Shown here piece by piece: positions 8,721-16,935 of a stretch of 64,000 nt of DNA. The notes under the pieces were generated by a model, which saw only the letters and a list, made by a program, of their open reading frames with translations, was not told the origin of the DNA and searched no databases. This DNA is from Nitrospirota bacterium (GTDB lineage Bacteria > Nitrospirota > Nitrospiria > SBBL01 > JAADHI01): positions 1 through 64,000 of the forward strand of contig JAJDBW010000048.1 of the NCBI GenBank assembly GCA_029261155.1, in the 5' to 3' direction. Positions within the stretch are counted from its first letter, which is position 1. Each line of letters begins with the position of its first letter. The position numbers and the translations under genes were made by a program.

Positions 8721-9824
8721 TTAACCCGCCGGATTTTCTTTGCCGATAAGTTGAAACACTTGTACCCGTTTATTGTAGGCATCTGCAACATAAATTCGAC
8801 CGTCTTGATTCACGGCGATCCCTGAAGGCAGCCAGAAAAAGCCGGGGTCAACACCTGAGGCCCCGAAGTTCAAGAGAAGCGCTCCGGATGGGTTGAACAC
8901 TTGGACGGTGTCGAACAAGGTGTCGACCACGTAGATATTGCCTTGCTGATCGACGGCTATCCCTTTTGGACGGGAGAATTCCCCCAGGTTGTAACCCAGA
9001 CTGCCCACCTGTGACAGTGGCTTTCCTTCGGGGTCGAAGACCTGTATTCGGAAGTTGAGCGAATCGGAAACGTACAAGTCCCCTTTTTGACTAACCGTCG
9101 CATAGGTTGGAAAATTGAAGGTGCCGGCTTCAACGCCGCGTTTACCAATGGTGCCGAGTTTTTCTCCGAGGAGGGAGTAGATCAAGACGTGGTGCGCCAT
9201 GGTGTCGACCACGTAAAGTCGTTCTCGCTCCCTGTCGATGGCGATGCCGGAGACCCGTTGAATTTCTTGGTCGTTGCCGATGACCCGAATGGACTTCCCC
9301 TCCCGATCGAAGACGAAGATTCGGTTTAAGTCGGCATCCGAAACGTAAAGTTGAAAAGCCTTGTCGACTGCGACCCCGATGGGGTTTTGAAGTCGGACGT
9401 CCGGGTTGACTTCGAAAAATTGTTTGTAGCGATGACCTTTTTCGTCAAAGTAATGCACGACCTGCAGGCCCGTGTCGGCGACGTAGACGCCCCCTTCGGC
9501 GTCGACGGTAATGCCCGAAGGGCGAATAATATAGGGCGTTTTTCCTTCTCCGAAAATAAATTGAACGATCTTTTTAAACCAAGAGGGTTCAATGCCGATA
9601 TCGGCGGGTTTGACCCAGGTTTGAACGAAGGAGATTCGCGGCGGATCGGGGGGCTTCGGCCAAAAGATGGCCGGACTTTCTTTTACCGGCGCTGTGGCGC
9701 AAGCCGAAAGCGCAAGCAGCACCACCAACATGCCGACTTTGTAGCGTGCCACCTTAAGAAGGGAAGCCAAGCGAGATGCCTTGTGCGGCCCTTTCCTTAT
9801 TTTTTTATCCTTGAATCGTTCCAA
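8721..9824 (-). CDS. NHL-repeat beta-propeller lipoprotein (copy 1)
   Basis: The 367-residue protein has a hydrophobic signal and lipobox (LLALSAC), so it is probably a lipoprotein. The rest forms about six NHL blades, visible as repeated segments such as GITVDAEGGVYVADTG, GVAVDKAFQLYVSDAD, GIAVDQQGNIYVVDT and GIAVNQDGRIYVADAYNKRV. The N-terminal region before the propeller (WPKPPDPPRISFVQ) matches WPPPPEAPRIQFLK in the second NHL gene at 13615-14739, so the two are paralogues. NHL propellers bind proteins or peptides. Here each copy neighbours a multiheme cytochrome, which suggests a role in docking, maturation or export of the cytochromes. The gene follows the beta-barrel gene by 35 bp. Confidence 0.88.
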   Translation of the reverse strand: MERFKDKKIRKGPHKASRLASLLKVARYKVGMLVVLLALSACATAPVKESPAIFWPKPPDPPRISFVQTWVKPADIGIEPSWFKKIVQFIFGEGKTPYIIRPSGITVDAEGGVYVADTGLQVVHYFDEKGHRYKQFFEVNPDVRLQNPIGVAVDKAFQLYVSDADLNRIFVFDREGKSIRVIGNDQEIQRVSGIAIDRERERLYVVDTMAHHVLIYSLLGEKLGTIGKRGVEAGTFNFPTYATVSQKGDLYVSDSLNFRIQVFDPEGKPLSQVGSLGYNLGEFSRPKGIAVDQQGNIYVVDTLFDTVQVFNPSGALLLNFGASGVDPGFFWLPSGIAVNQDGRIYVADAYNKRVQVFQLIGKENPAG

Positions 9825-9859
9825 GCGCTATGGGCCCTTTCGTGATTTTTCGGCCTTCA

Positions 9860-11830
9860 TTAAAACGATCGGCTCATGCGTCCGAAAATCGATTGGCTCT
9901 TGTATTCCACATTGTCGCCAAGGCTTTTGGAGGTGTCTTCGCTCCATCGCCCATCGAGACTTAAGACAAATTTCCCAATTCGATACACGATGGCGGAGGT
10001 GGTCTCGATAATGTCGCGATCAAAGGAGCTATCCCCTTGCGTGCGCTCTTGGTTGGCCCGTGCGCCGAAGTTGATTGTGGTGTTGCCGAGATAAAAAGTC
10101 CAGCGGATTTCTTCGTAGAAGATGTGGGAGTCCAGATAGAATCCGCCCGGATAGTCTTGGTAGGTCCAACCGCTGGAGAGCATGCCCCCGCGCAAAAAGT
10201 AATAAGTGCCCCGGGCGTCTGTGAGGAAGTTATCGCCGTCGGGGCCAAAGCCCTCAATTTTAGTCCAACTCGCAGTACTTTGTAGGATGAGACTGTCGTC
10301 TTCAAGTAGAAGTCCCCTGAAATAACTCGAATCGGCATTAAGTTGAACTCGGTGCGAGAGTTGATCCCCGATTTCCTGATTCGCCGGAACGGGTTGAAGC
10401 GAATTCGTAGCTTGCGGGACGTTGAGGTCACGGTCGATGTCGTTGAGGGTGTAGCTTAAGGCCAAATGAATGAGGCGAATGCGGGTGTTTTCTACGCGCA
10501 GGGTAATGGTGTTCATGAGGTCGGTTTCGTCACTCTTTGCCGTATTCCCAATGGCATCGCTTTGGTCGGTATCCGTCATACCATAGGCCAAGGCGTAACT
10601 GGCGGAATAGCGTAGAACTTCCAAGGCACGGGTGTAGTTTAGGTACCCGCGATAGCGTTGGTAGCTGGTGTCGATGTTGACTGCGCCGATCTGGCTGGCC
10701 TCGGTTTCCGTCCAGCCATAGGCGGCGCCCAGGCCGGAGGAGAGGCCGAAGAAAGGCCGATAGTTCAGGCTGTAATCGAAATAAGGCGAGGTGGTCTTCG
10801 AATCGCTGATATCGAAACTGGAATAACGCCCGCTCATGACCATGTCGAGTGTTTCCATCGGACGATAAGATCCGCTCAAGAAGGCGCTTTGCCGAACCAA
10901 ATCCACTTTTCTTCCAGGATTGTTGGGGTCTGCGACGCGGGTGCTGGGTGTTTCGGCGTAATCGATGCGCGCATGCGTGTCCCAGTGGACTGAGGGGGTA
11001 TAAAATAAAGAGGCGCCGATCCCCTGCTCTTGCGTGAAGGCCGAACCAGTTCCATTTCGTTCGGAGGAGCCGCCATCCGTGGTGAGCCTTGAGTAGGTGC
11101 TCAGCACCAAGGCGGGCGCGAGACGGCTCTCCGTCGTGAGATTGAAGGAGTTTCCTTTTATGGTATCGATGCTACCGGACTGTTGGCCGGGTAGGGCTGT
11201 CCGGGCGACATCGGTTTCGTTGAATTGATATCGACCGATCAGCGAGGTCTCTCCGACTCGGCCACTGGATTCCAAATTGACGAAACGATTCAAGGTGCTG
11301 GGCAGGCGGTTGGGGTCGTCAATGGATTTGGCCTCGCTTTGGTTATAAGAAAGCGAGATGCGCGGGAGAAAGGAGGCTGAAAGGGCCCAATTTCCGCCAA
11401 AGGTGGTTAGCAGGTCTTTGTCCTTCATGTCGAGTGGACTCTCAAAGCGGTTGGATCGGGTGACGCGCTGGTAATAAAGGCTGAGTGGCGAAAGGGTTGG
11501 GAAGAGGTTTAAGGCGATGGAGTAATCGGTAAACTCAAAATCCTGGTCTCCCTGGCCATCTGTTTTTGTGTCTTGTTCGAGATAGGTGGCACTCATGAGA
11601 ATGGTGCCGATGCGCGGGTCGAAAAGCTCGCCGAAATTACGGAGGTTGTAGCGTTGTTGAAAAAAAGTGGTTTCGTCGGTCTCGTTGTTTTGCTCCGTCT
11701 TAAAGCTGCCGTAATTCAGGTCGAGCGAGCCGCTTAAATTAATAAAACGGGCCTCGGCCCAAGACGGAGCAAGCAGGGACAAGAAGAGGATGATTATCCC
11801 AAAATAAGCGCGTTTTCCCAAATGGAGCAA
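9860..11830 (-). CDS. Predicted outer-membrane beta-barrel (porin-like) protein
   Basis: The 656-residue protein has a signal peptide (IIILFLSLLAPSWAEA). The mature part is rich in alternating hydrophobic and polar strands with aromatic girdles, for example LDLNYGSFKT, YNLRNFGELF, YSIALNLFPTLSPLSLYYQ, ATYLEQ and WTFYLGNTTINFGARA, and it ends in phenylalanine (IFGRMSRSF), as expected for BAM substrates. It lacks heme motifs. Lying among multiheme cytochrome genes, it could be the pore that houses a cytochrome (MtrB/PioB/OmbB-like role) or an export channel. No direct sequence motif proves the MtrB family. The gene lies 77 bp after the SurA-like chaperone gene, a sensible partner for barrel or cytochrome folding. 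Confidence 0.75.
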   Translation of the reverse strand: MLHLGKRAYFGIIILFLSLLAPSWAEARFINLSGSLDLNYGSFKTEQNNETDETTFFQQRYNLRNFGELFDPRIGTILMSATYLEQDTKTDGQGDQDFEFTDYSIALNLFPTLSPLSLYYQRVTRSNRFESPLDMKDKDLLTTFGGNWALSASFLPRISLSYNQSEAKSIDDPNRLPSTLNRFVNLESSGRVGETSLIGRYQFNETDVARTALPGQQSGSIDTIKGNSFNLTTESRLAPALVLSTYSRLTTDGGSSERNGTGSAFTQEQGIGASLFYTPSVHWDTHARIDYAETPSTRVADPNNPGRKVDLVRQSAFLSGSYRPMETLDMVMSGRYSSFDISDSKTTSPYFDYSLNYRPFFGLSSGLGAAYGWTETEASQIGAVNIDTSYQRYRGYLNYTRALEVLRYSASYALAYGMTDTDQSDAIGNTAKSDETDLMNTITLRVENTRIRLIHLALSYTLNDIDRDLNVPQATNSLQPVPANQEIGDQLSHRVQLNADSSYFRGLLLEDDSLILQSTASWTKIEGFGPDGDNFLTDARGTYYFLRGGMLSSGWTYQDYPGGFYLDSHIFYEEIRWTFYLGNTTINFGARANQERTQGDSSFDRDIIETTSAIVYRIGKFVLSLDGRWSEDTSKSLGDNVEYKSQSIFGRMSRSF

Positions 11831-11907
11831 TGCCTCTCCTCAGTGTAAAACTCGGTGTTCCGCGTATCGGGCAGGGAAGCCAAGGAGCGGATCCCTAAGG
11901 TGTATTG

Positions 11908-12477
11908 CTAATTGACGAAATCGTCTCCCGAATCCTGCGTTGAAATGACAATGGTCGCTCTTGTTGTCAATTTTTGAAGCGCTTGCCTGCGTTCGTTTTC
12001 AGGTGTGCTTACAAGCTTCTCCCAGGTTTTTTCGATTAGGAGAGAACGCTCGACGCCTTTTCGTATCGCCGCCGGGTCGAGTCGGGCCTTCGCTAAGGCC
12101 GCCTCAAAATCGGTGTCGGACGAAAAGCGGTCTCGGATTCGTGCCAGACCCACTTCGATGTCTTCCTCGCTGACCACCAAGCCCTGTCGGCGTCCTTCTT
12201 GATAAAGGAGTTCTTCCTCGATCAGTTTTTTGAGCATCTCTTTTTCGAGGGTCGCCATTCTGCTTTCTGAAAGTTTCGTGTGGCCGATCCGGCGAAGATA
12301 GGCACGAACATGCTCTCGCACGGCGGCCTCGCTAATTGGAACATCGTTGACGCTGGCCCACAATTGAGTGCGGGTCGTCTCTTCGGTGGCCGCCGCAAGC
12401 GATACGCTGACTAAAATTGTTGTGAAGCACGCTGCCCATTGTAAGGCCCTGCGTTTTTTTGTTTGGCTTTTTATCAT
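11908..12477 (-). CDS. SurA-like periplasmic chaperone lacking the parvulin domain
   Basis: The 189-residue exported protein has the signal FTTILVSVSLAAA. The body matches the N-terminal chaperone region of SurA/PpiD-type peptidyl-prolyl isomerases: WASVNDVPISEAAVREHVRA, then MLKKLIEEELLYQEGRRQGL, VSEEDIEVGLARIRDRF and a final helix. The catalytic parvulin domain that normally follows is absent, and only a short tail remains, so it probably acts as a holdase rather than an isomerase. Its ATG overlaps the TGA of the preceding 4-heme cytochrome gene (ATGA), indicating translational coupling. It is a good candidate for a dedicated chaperone of the cytochromes or the barrel protein. Confidence 0.8.
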   Translation of the reverse strand: MIKSQTKKRRALQWAACFTTILVSVSLAAATEETTRTQLWASVNDVPISEAAVREHVRAYLRRIGHTKLSESRMATLEKEMLKKLIEEELLYQEGRRQGLVVSEEDIEVGLARIRDRFSSDTDFEAALAKARLDPAAIRKGVERSLLIEKTWEKLVSTPENERRQALQKLTTRATIVISTQDSGDDFVN

Positions 12478-13574
12478 TTTTTATGACAACTCAAACAGAT
12501 AAGACTTCTTTCATTTCGATCTTGCGAATTGGCCCCGGGTCGGGATGCAAGTCTGAGAAAAAGCGAGTTGTTTATCGTAAAGGCATTAATGGGTTCTGAA
12601 AGCGCGGGTTGACCTCCAGGCCGACTGGCCTCGTGGGGATTGTGGCAGGAGGCGCATTCGATATAAGGGGCATCGGGCCGGCTCGGGTCTGAAGCATAGG
12701 CCCGAATGCGATCGCGTTTATCGATGGGCAAAAAGGCGCCGTTGGGATCGCGATCAATCCACATGACTTCGCCACTGCCCGGAATCCGTCCGCCCTTGGT
12801 CGTAATATTCGTCAAAATTTCTCTGAATTGCGGATCGGTACGCGGAATTTCCATGCTGATGGGATGGTCATCCCGTAGATCGAGTCCCAGGTTGGGAAAG
12901 GGTTCTGCGCCGAAGGAGGCATTGGGTCCGCCGCCGAACTGATCGAAATAGATAAAGCCACCCGCTTCGTTATTGCGTTGGCCTTCTCTAAAGCTGTTTG
13001 AGGCATCGACCGCCGGGCCGGAAAAACCCATACCGATACTGCCGCCCGGTCCGCTCATGATCTTATTGTCTTGAAAGAAGCCGCCCGAGCCCGAGCTGTT
13101 GATGAGGGCATCGAAGGCCACTGCGCCGTCATGACAGGATAAGCAAGCCAGCGAAACGCCCTTGGGCCGTCCTGGATTGCCTAAGAGGTCTTGCGCATCG
13201 AAATGTGGGCTGGAGTAAGGGGTGAAGCCCATGGGGTTGGACAGCCGTCTATTCCAGAGGGGGGCAATCCCTTCGACACCGCCCACGTTGCTGCGGCCGC
13301 CATGGGGCGTATGACAAAAAATACACACTTCTTCATTGAGTCGGACATCGCCCTCGGTGCCTCGCACGGCTGGATTGCGCGCGCCCCGGAGGGAGGTCAG
13401 GTCGCCGGGCTTGAAGTCCGTCCCTTCACCGGCCAGAATGTCAGGATTGACAGCCAGGTTGTGTTTGGTGTGTCGGATATCTTCAGAGGCTTGCGCTTGT
13501 CGTGCCGCAGGGAAAGGGATGGCGTAAGCGATCAGGAAGCAGAGTAGCAATATTCTGAATAAGCCCAGATTCAT
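12474..13574 (-). CDS. Tetraheme cytochrome c (366 aa)
   Basis: This exported cytochrome has four CxxCH sites: CIFCH, CLSCH, CASCH and, at the extreme C-terminus, CLSCHKK. It has a signal peptide at the start (LLLCFLIAYAIPFPAA). The region from DIRHTKHNLAVNPD through EVCIFCHTPHGG, IAPLWNRRL, LACLSCHDGAVAF and LRDDHPISME is the same module as in the 12-heme and 5-heme proteins. Between sites lie Gly/Asn-rich stretches such as GSGGFFQDN. It is likely periplasmic or extracellular and takes part in chain-like electron transfer. It is coupled by a 4-bp overlap to the chaperone gene downstream and lies 40 bp after the second NHL gene. Confidence 0.9.
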   Translation of the reverse strand: MNLGLFRILLLCFLIAYAIPFPAARQAQASEDIRHTKHNLAVNPDILAGEGTDFKPGDLTSLRGARNPAVRGTEGDVRLNEEVCIFCHTPHGGRSNVGGVEGIAPLWNRRLSNPMGFTPYSSPHFDAQDLLGNPGRPKGVSLACLSCHDGAVAFDALINSSGSGGFFQDNKIMSGPGGSIGMGFSGPAVDASNSFREGQRNNEAGGFIYFDQFGGGPNASFGAEPFPNLGLDLRDDHPISMEIPRTDPQFREILTNITTKGGRIPGSGEVMWIDRDPNGAFLPIDKRDRIRAYASDPSRPDAPYIECASCHNPHEASRPGGQPALSEPINAFTINNSLFLRLASRPGANSQDRNERSLICLSCHKK

Positions 13575-13614
13575 CGCGATGAAGCGGCTCCTTTTTCAAG
13601 CGTTTGAAATAGAC

Positions 13615-14739
13615 TCAATTTTTTTCCGACCTATCGGGCGCGACCCCCGAACCGGATGCAAGCGGTTCGGCTTTGACTGCTGAGGGGCGTTTTTCTTTTG
13701 GCGTGGAAAGCGAAGTTGCGGGTGATGGCCTATTCAAAAACTGAAAGACATTGACCCGATGATTGTATTGGTCGGCGACATAAATCCGGTCTTGGCTGTC
13801 GATGGTGAGGCCGGCCGGAAGCCAGAACTGGCCTTCCTGTCCGCCAAACTCACCGAAGAAGAGCAGCAGTTGGCCATTGGGGTCGAAGATTTGTACATTA
13901 TTAAATCGGGCATCCACGACATAGATGTGGCCTTGGGAATCGACACCAATGCCCTTCGGCAGCGAGAACTGTCCAAAGCCCGTGCCCACCGATCCGAACT
14001 TGCTTAAAAACTTTCCATCCGGGTCGAAGACCTGGACTCTGAAGTTCATGTCGGTAATATAGATCTTGCCCGTTTTGTCGACAAAAAGGTTGGAGGGGAA
14101 ATTGAATTCGCCGTCTCCGGTGCCCCGCTGGCCAAAATCAAAGAGCGGCTTTCCCTCGAAATCGAAAACGAAGGCTTTGTGTTTTCGGGTATCGACAATA
14201 TAGACTCGCTTGAGTTCATTGTTGACGCCGATGCCGACGGGCCGTTCCATTTGGTTGAGGTCCCCAATATTAAAAAGATGCTTTCCTTCCGCGTCGTAAA
14301 CCAGGCATTTTCGAAGCACCGTATCGGTGACATAGACCCGGCCTGCGCTATCGGCAGTGACGCCCAGCGGTCCGGCCAAGGCGCCGGGGCCATCGACGCC
14401 GAGCATGGAAAATTGGTTCTGTTGGGAATCGAAAACCAGGACTTTTCTCCACCCTGAATCCGCAACATAGAGGCGTCCATTTGGTGTAGCAAACACAGCG
14501 TAGGGCTTGACCAAGCGCGCTGTTTCGGATTTATCGAATAAAAACGCCTTAACGCGGTCCATCCAACTTTTTTTCTCGACATCTTCGGACGAAGAAATCG
14601 ATTTGAGGAACTGAATGCGAGGGGCTTCGGGCGGCGGCGGCCAAACGAGATCGGGATTGGAAAGCGGTTTTTTTCCGCCACAGCCGGTTAAGAGGCCAAT
14701 TACGAGGCTTAAGGTGACAAAGAGCAAGGGTTTTCTCAA
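13615..14739 (-). CDS. NHL-repeat beta-propeller lipoprotein (copy 2)
   Basis: The 374-residue lipoprotein (lipobox GLLTGC) has about six NHL blades, seen as FATPNGRLYVADSG, GVTADSAGRVYVTDT, GVNNELKRVYIVDT, FVDKTGKIYITDMNFRVQVF, GVDSQGHIYVVDARFNNV and TIDSQDRIYVADQYNHRV. It is a paralogue of the protein at 8721-9824: both have the proline-rich lead-in WPPPPEAPRI and the same blade register. The C-terminus has a Ser/Pro/Lys-rich tail. It lies 13 bp after the 5-heme cytochrome gene and 40 bp before the 4-heme gene, so it is co-transcribed with them. A propeller paired with each cytochrome set suggests a scaffold or assembly role. The exact function is not known. Confidence 0.88.
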   Translation of the reverse strand: MRKPLLFVTLSLVIGLLTGCGGKKPLSNPDLVWPPPPEAPRIQFLKSISSSEDVEKKSWMDRVKAFLFDKSETARLVKPYAVFATPNGRLYVADSGWRKVLVFDSQQNQFSMLGVDGPGALAGPLGVTADSAGRVYVTDTVLRKCLVYDAEGKHLFNIGDLNQMERPVGIGVNNELKRVYIVDTRKHKAFVFDFEGKPLFDFGQRGTGDGEFNFPSNLFVDKTGKIYITDMNFRVQVFDPDGKFLSKFGSVGTGFGQFSLPKGIGVDSQGHIYVVDARFNNVQIFDPNGQLLLFFGEFGGQEGQFWLPAGLTIDSQDRIYVADQYNHRVNVFQFLNRPSPATSLSTPKEKRPSAVKAEPLASGSGVAPDRSEKN

Positions 14740-14752
14740 AGGCGAGGTTCTC

Positions 14753-15583
14753 CTATTTTTGATGACAGGTCAGGCAAAGCGCGCTTCCTCGGTTTGAGGT
14801 TCTTAAAAAGGGATCTCGGCCTTCTAGGTTTTTTTCGTCCGGGCTGTGGATGTCGTGACAAGAGGCGCATTGCACCTTGTCTCCCTCAAAGGTTTGGATG
14901 CCGTTTGGAAACATTCTTCCCCCGTCCGTCTTAAGAATCATGGGTTGATTGAATTGAGGATCTTGGTCGAGGGTGGGAAAGGTCATCGAAAAGGCATGGT
15001 CGTCGCGCAGGTCTTTCGTGAAATATCGGATCGTGGCGTCGTGCGCGCCGGAAAGGCCGCCATAGGCCCCTTCATTTCGATTGTGGCATTTGGAGCAGGC
15101 GTCCGAACCGGGTTCGCCTTCCAGGGTCATCCGATGTTTTACTCCGGCTTCAGAAATGTCATGAAAACGCGGTGGTTTTAAAATGGAATCGACTGCGACC
15201 GATCCATCGTGACAAGAAAGGCAGGCGAGTGAAATGCCGTCGGGCGCTTTGGGTAAGACCGAGTCGAAGTTGGGACTTGAATACATCCGATATTCTCTTT
15301 CTTTCGGCAGTTCTCTATTCCACAATGGTGCGTAACTGCTGCTGTTATGGGGGGTATGGCAATAAACGCAGGTCTCGCGGTAATCGCTGAAGGTCCCACC
15401 TTGCATCGGTCCGGTTTCGGCTTGGTAGCCGCGCCAATTCAGGGCCGAAAGGTCGTGACGAGACCGCACAATCGACCCGCCATCGACCGAAGCGGAGATA
15501 AAAAGGAGGACGACCGTCGTGAGGCAAAGTCCGATCAGGCCGCTTTTTTTTTGGATCAATCTATGTGATTTAAATCCGATCAA
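14753..15583 (-). CDS. Pentaheme cytochrome c
   Basis: This exported cytochrome has five CxxCH sites: CVYCH, CLSCH, CSKCH, CASCH and CLTCHQK at the C-terminus. The N-terminal membrane segment is LIGLCLTTVVLLFISASV. The shared module is present as RHDLSALNWRG, CVYCHTPHNSSSYAPLWNREL, CLSCHDGSVAV and LRDDHAFSMTF. I chose the TTG at 15583 because AGGAG lies just upstream and a normal signal peptide follows; the frame extends to a TTG at 15628 without a better site. It appears to be the first gene of the minus-strand cytochrome operon, 80 bp downstream of a promoter-like sequence, and is followed 13 bp later by an NHL gene. Confidence 0.87.
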   Translation of the reverse strand: MIGFKSHRLIQKKSGLIGLCLTTVVLLFISASVDGGSIVRSRHDLSALNWRGYQAETGPMQGGTFSDYRETCVYCHTPHNSSSYAPLWNRELPKEREYRMYSSPNFDSVLPKAPDGISLACLSCHDGSVAVDSILKPPRFHDISEAGVKHRMTLEGEPGSDACSKCHNRNEGAYGGLSGAHDATIRYFTKDLRDDHAFSMTFPTLDQDPQFNQPMILKTDGGRMFPNGIQTFEGDKVQCASCHDIHSPDEKNLEGRDPFLRTSNRGSALCLTCHQK

Positions 15584-15661
15584 CGGCTCCTGTCGGCGAA
15601 TAAATAAACCGTAAAAAAGGCCTTGCAAAAGTAGACATAAAAGCCCGAAGATATCAGGCTA

Positions 15662-15690
15662 ACTATTAAATTTATTTTCATTTTTGTCAA
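15662..15690 (-). promoter_or_regulatory. Sigma-70-type promoter for the minus-strand cytochrome operon
   Basis: On the minus strand a perfect TTGACA (-35) is followed by a 17-bp spacer and AATAGT (-10, four of six consensus bases). It sits in an AT-rich region between the divergent cytochrome transcription units. A start about 7 bp downstream of the -10 box would give a short leader before the 5-heme gene. Confidence 0.5.
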
Positions 15691-15771
15691 GGAAAAAAGA
15701 GGACAACAAAATCTTGTTGATAAATTTTCACGTGTATGGGAAACTGAAACGAAGTTTCTTTAAAAAATGAA

Positions 15772-15798
15772 TTGACATTTTACAAATACTTGTGTTAT
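15772..15798 (+). promoter_or_regulatory. Possible promoter for the plus-strand triheme cytochrome genes
   Basis: A perfect TTGACA at 15772-15777 is followed by TGTTAT at 15793-15798, a four-of-six match to a -10 box but with a short 15-bp spacer. It lies about 37 bp before the first gene of the plus-strand block. The spacing makes it weak evidence. Confidence 0.3.
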
Positions 15799-15834
15799 CC
15801 ATCCCCTACTTTTTATATTTGCCAGGGAGGAATG

Positions 15835-16206
15835 ATGAAAAAAGTTCGGATTGGCATCTTGTTGGGTTTTGTACTGCTCTTACCGTCCTTGTTCGTGGGT
15901 GACAATGTGTCAGGATATTATGGCGATATGGTGCTAAACAGCAAGGCCGAAAAAAGAGGGATGCCACCCGTTGTCTTTCCCCACTGGTATCACCGGGCTG
16001 AGTTTAAGTGTAAAGTCTGCCATCCGGCCATTTTTGAAATGCGTTCGGGTGCGAACGATATCGATATGAAAAAAATTATCGTCGACGGGCAGTTCTGCGG
16101 AAAATGTCACAACGGGACAATCTCTTGGAAGCCCATCGATTGTGCTCGGTGCCATTCTGGGGTGCCCGGCATGAAGACAGGCGTATTGGAAGGGTTCCCA
16201 AACTAG
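15835..16206 (+). CDS. Triheme c7-type cytochrome c (paralogue A)
   Basis: This small exported triheme cytochrome has a signal peptide IGILLGFVLLLPSLFV. The heme sites are CKVCH, CGKCH and CARCH. The fold signature is FPHWYH (distal histidine helix), then CHPAIFEMRSG, IDMKKI and GQFCGKCHNG, which matches the cytochrome c7-like family. I chose the second of two adjacent ATGs (15832 and 15835), because it lies 4 nt after GGGAGG. It is very similar in layout to the next gene, indicating tandem duplication. It starts the plus-strand arm of the divergent cytochrome island and probably ferries electrons through the periplasm to the outer-membrane components. Confidence 0.85.
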   Translation: MKKVRIGILLGFVLLLPSLFVGDNVSGYYGDMVLNSKAEKRGMPPVVFPHWYHRAEFKCKVCHPAIFEMRSGANDIDMKKIIVDGQFCGKCHNGTISWKPIDCARCHSGVPGMKTGVLEGFPN

Positions 16207-16216
16207 GAGGGTTTTT

Positions 16217-16891
16217 ATGACCTGGGCAGCAAAAGGACGAAAGCGATCTCTTTATCTTATTGTTGGTTTTTTAGCCGTGTCCCTTTCATCGATTTATGCC
16301 TGTGCGCGTCAGGCCAAGAGCGAGCCGATGGCCGATGCCGCACCCACCGTCGTTGCCCAAGCCGAGGCGCCCGTTCAAGTTAAAGAAGAGGATTTAAAGG
16401 CCCCGAAGACTGGACCGAAAACACGGTCCTTGGTCGCGCCCCCACCCGTTGAAGGGCTTCGCAAGTTTGAAGATCCAACCGTCCTTCCCACACCGGGGCC
16501 GCCTTACAACGAGCACAATACCAACCCGGATGTCGTGATGGAAAGCATTCCCAAGGAAGCCACCGGCGTGGAAGACTGGGTTGCTGCTTTTAAAGAAAAC
16601 AAAATCAATCCGCACGAATCGCTCGATTTAAGTAAGCCGCATACACCGCCCTTTAATTTCGATGTCGAAATCCCTGCCGTGGGCTCCATGCCCAATGTGA
16701 TCTTTCCGCATTTCCAGCATACCTATTGGCTTGATTGCGGCAATTGTCATCCGGGGATTTTCCTCATGAAAAAGGGCGGAAATCCCATCTCGATGGTGAA
16801 GATTGTTAACGGTGAATTTTGCGGACGCTGTCATGGCCGTGTGGCCTTCCCGATCGCAAACTGTACCCGTTGTCATGTCAAACCCAAATAA
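16217..16891 (+). CDS. Triheme c7-type cytochrome c lipoprotein (paralogue B)
   Basis: The 224-residue protein starts with a signal and a lipobox-like IYAC. A Pro/Ala/Glu-rich linker of about 100 residues follows, then a C-terminal triheme domain with CGNCH, CGRCH and CTRCH. The domain has FPHFQH, CHPGIFLMKKG, ISMVKIVNGEFCGRCHG, closely paralleling the previous gene. The long linker could let the heme domain reach across the periplasm from a membrane anchor. A strong AGGAGGG site precedes the ATG, 10 bp after the previous stop, so the two genes form an operon. A role as periplasmic electron carrier or tethered shuttle is inferred. Confidence 0.85.
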   Translation: MTWAAKGRKRSLYLIVGFLAVSLSSIYACARQAKSEPMADAAPTVVAQAEAPVQVKEEDLKAPKTGPKTRSLVAPPPVEGLRKFEDPTVLPTPGPPYNEHNTNPDVVMESIPKEATGVEDWVAAFKENKINPHESLDLSKPHTPPFNFDVEIPAVGSMPNVIFPHFQHTYWLDCGNCHPGIFLMKKGGNPISMVKIVNGEFCGRCHGRVAFPIANCTRCHVKPK

Positions 16892-16935
16892 GCCGGAACC
16901 CCTGCTTCATTCTTCACGGTCTTAAAGATCTTGTC

